Shown here: piece after piece, positions 60,433 through 60,495 of the stretch
Layout: the number at the start of each line of letters is the position of its first letter
Position numbering within the stretch: position 1 is the stretch's first letter
NCBI GenBank assembly: GCA_002842875.1
Contig: PHEF01000048.1
Span: forward strand, 1 to 60,495
Origin: Alphaproteobacteria bacterium HGW-Alphaproteobacteria-3
GTDB lineage: Bacteria > Pseudomonadota > Alphaproteobacteria > Parvibaculales > Parvibaculaceae
Length of the DNA: 60,495 nucleotides
Direction of reading: 5' to 3'
The notes under the pieces: generated by a model
What the model was told of the DNA's origin: nothing
Seen by the model: the letters and a program-made list of their open reading frames with translations, nothing else
Database searches by the model: none
Position numbers and translations under genes: made by a program

Positions 60433-60495
60433 CTGTATTGGCTGTCAAGCGGTTTGGGGCGTGTTTGCGTCTCTGAGTTTGGCGTTAAGGATGAC

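Overview
The window looks like about 60 kb of chromosome from a GC-rich free-living alphaproteobacterium. I judge this from the gene families: a HisZ-dependent histidine enzyme set, DUF4170, DUF2093, a TIGR01459 HAD protein, a METTL20-type methyltransferase, many acyl-CoA genes, and a lipid A cluster in a typical alphaproteobacterial order. The style resembles Parvibaculum or another Rhizobiales-like lineage, but that is inference. Almost all of the sequence is conserved chromosomal backbone. I see no prophage, no CRISPR array and no tRNA or rRNA gene. At most the edge of a mobile element may lie at the far right end.

Layout. 1-6.3 kb: a ScfR/RamB-like regulator, a cyanide-insensitive-type bd oxidase operon (cydA-cydB-DUF2474), and a sensor protein with a degenerate kinase domain. 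6.4-10.9 kb: hisS-hisZ-hisG and a TauE/SafE permease. 11-15.8 kb: glyA behind a ZTP (pfl) riboswitch, an acyl-CoA dehydrogenase, and groES-groEL. 15.9-21 kb: two TetR regulators with candidate operators, a D-threonine-aldolase-like enzyme, a broken DUF2145 gene and a Gfo/Idh/MocA dehydrogenase. 21-28 kb: phosphofructokinase, a GNAT enzyme, an APH-like phosphotransferase, a damaged purD, xseA, DUF2093 and an M23 peptidase. 28-37.3 kb: a lipid A / envelope block (lpxL, lpxK, waaA, DUF374, msbA, tspO, DUF4170, cysQ, pmbA). 37-44 kb: MAPEG, cytochrome b561 with two YceI proteins, arfB, a HigBA-like toxin-antitoxin pair, ubiD with an internal deletion, DUF6101-like and an isomerase-like crotonase. 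44-50 kb: an ETF-beta-type methyltransferase, ribF, a HAD protein, rsmD, rluB, a second toxin-antitoxin pair and tadA. 50-60.5 kb: a damaged acyl-CoA dehydrogenase, a GST, a triple-PAS histidine kinase, a second APH-like protein, a TetR-desaturase operon, an orphan 57-residue gene, a damaged MFS transporter, ubiA, a NUDIX hydrolase and a repeat-rich right edge.

The clearest regulatory finding is the ZTP riboswitch before glyA, with an intrinsic terminator that reuses the aptamer's conserved 3' element. The most puzzling pattern is that four otherwise well-conserved genes (purD, ubiD, an acyl-CoA dehydrogenase, an MFS transporter) each lack a single internal block of roughly 80-160 bases. A fifth gene (DUF2145) has two one-base frameshifts. 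Either this lineage is losing genes or the assembly has a recurrent deletion artefact, and the sequence alone cannot decide. Other items worth a second look are a monocistronic orphan microprotein gene with its own operator and terminator, and a 69-base intergenic element found twice that carries triple 11-base PHO-box-like repeats.

Functional threads: respiration and ubiquinone (cydAB, ubiA, ubiD, cytochrome b561, YceI), fatty-acid and acyl-CoA metabolism (two acyl-CoA dehydrogenases, two APH-like proteins, crotonase, desaturase, several TetR genes), flavin/ETF (ribF beside a METTL20 homologue), one-carbon/purine/histidine metabolism (glyA with riboswitch, purD, hisZG), and outer-membrane lipid A assembly.
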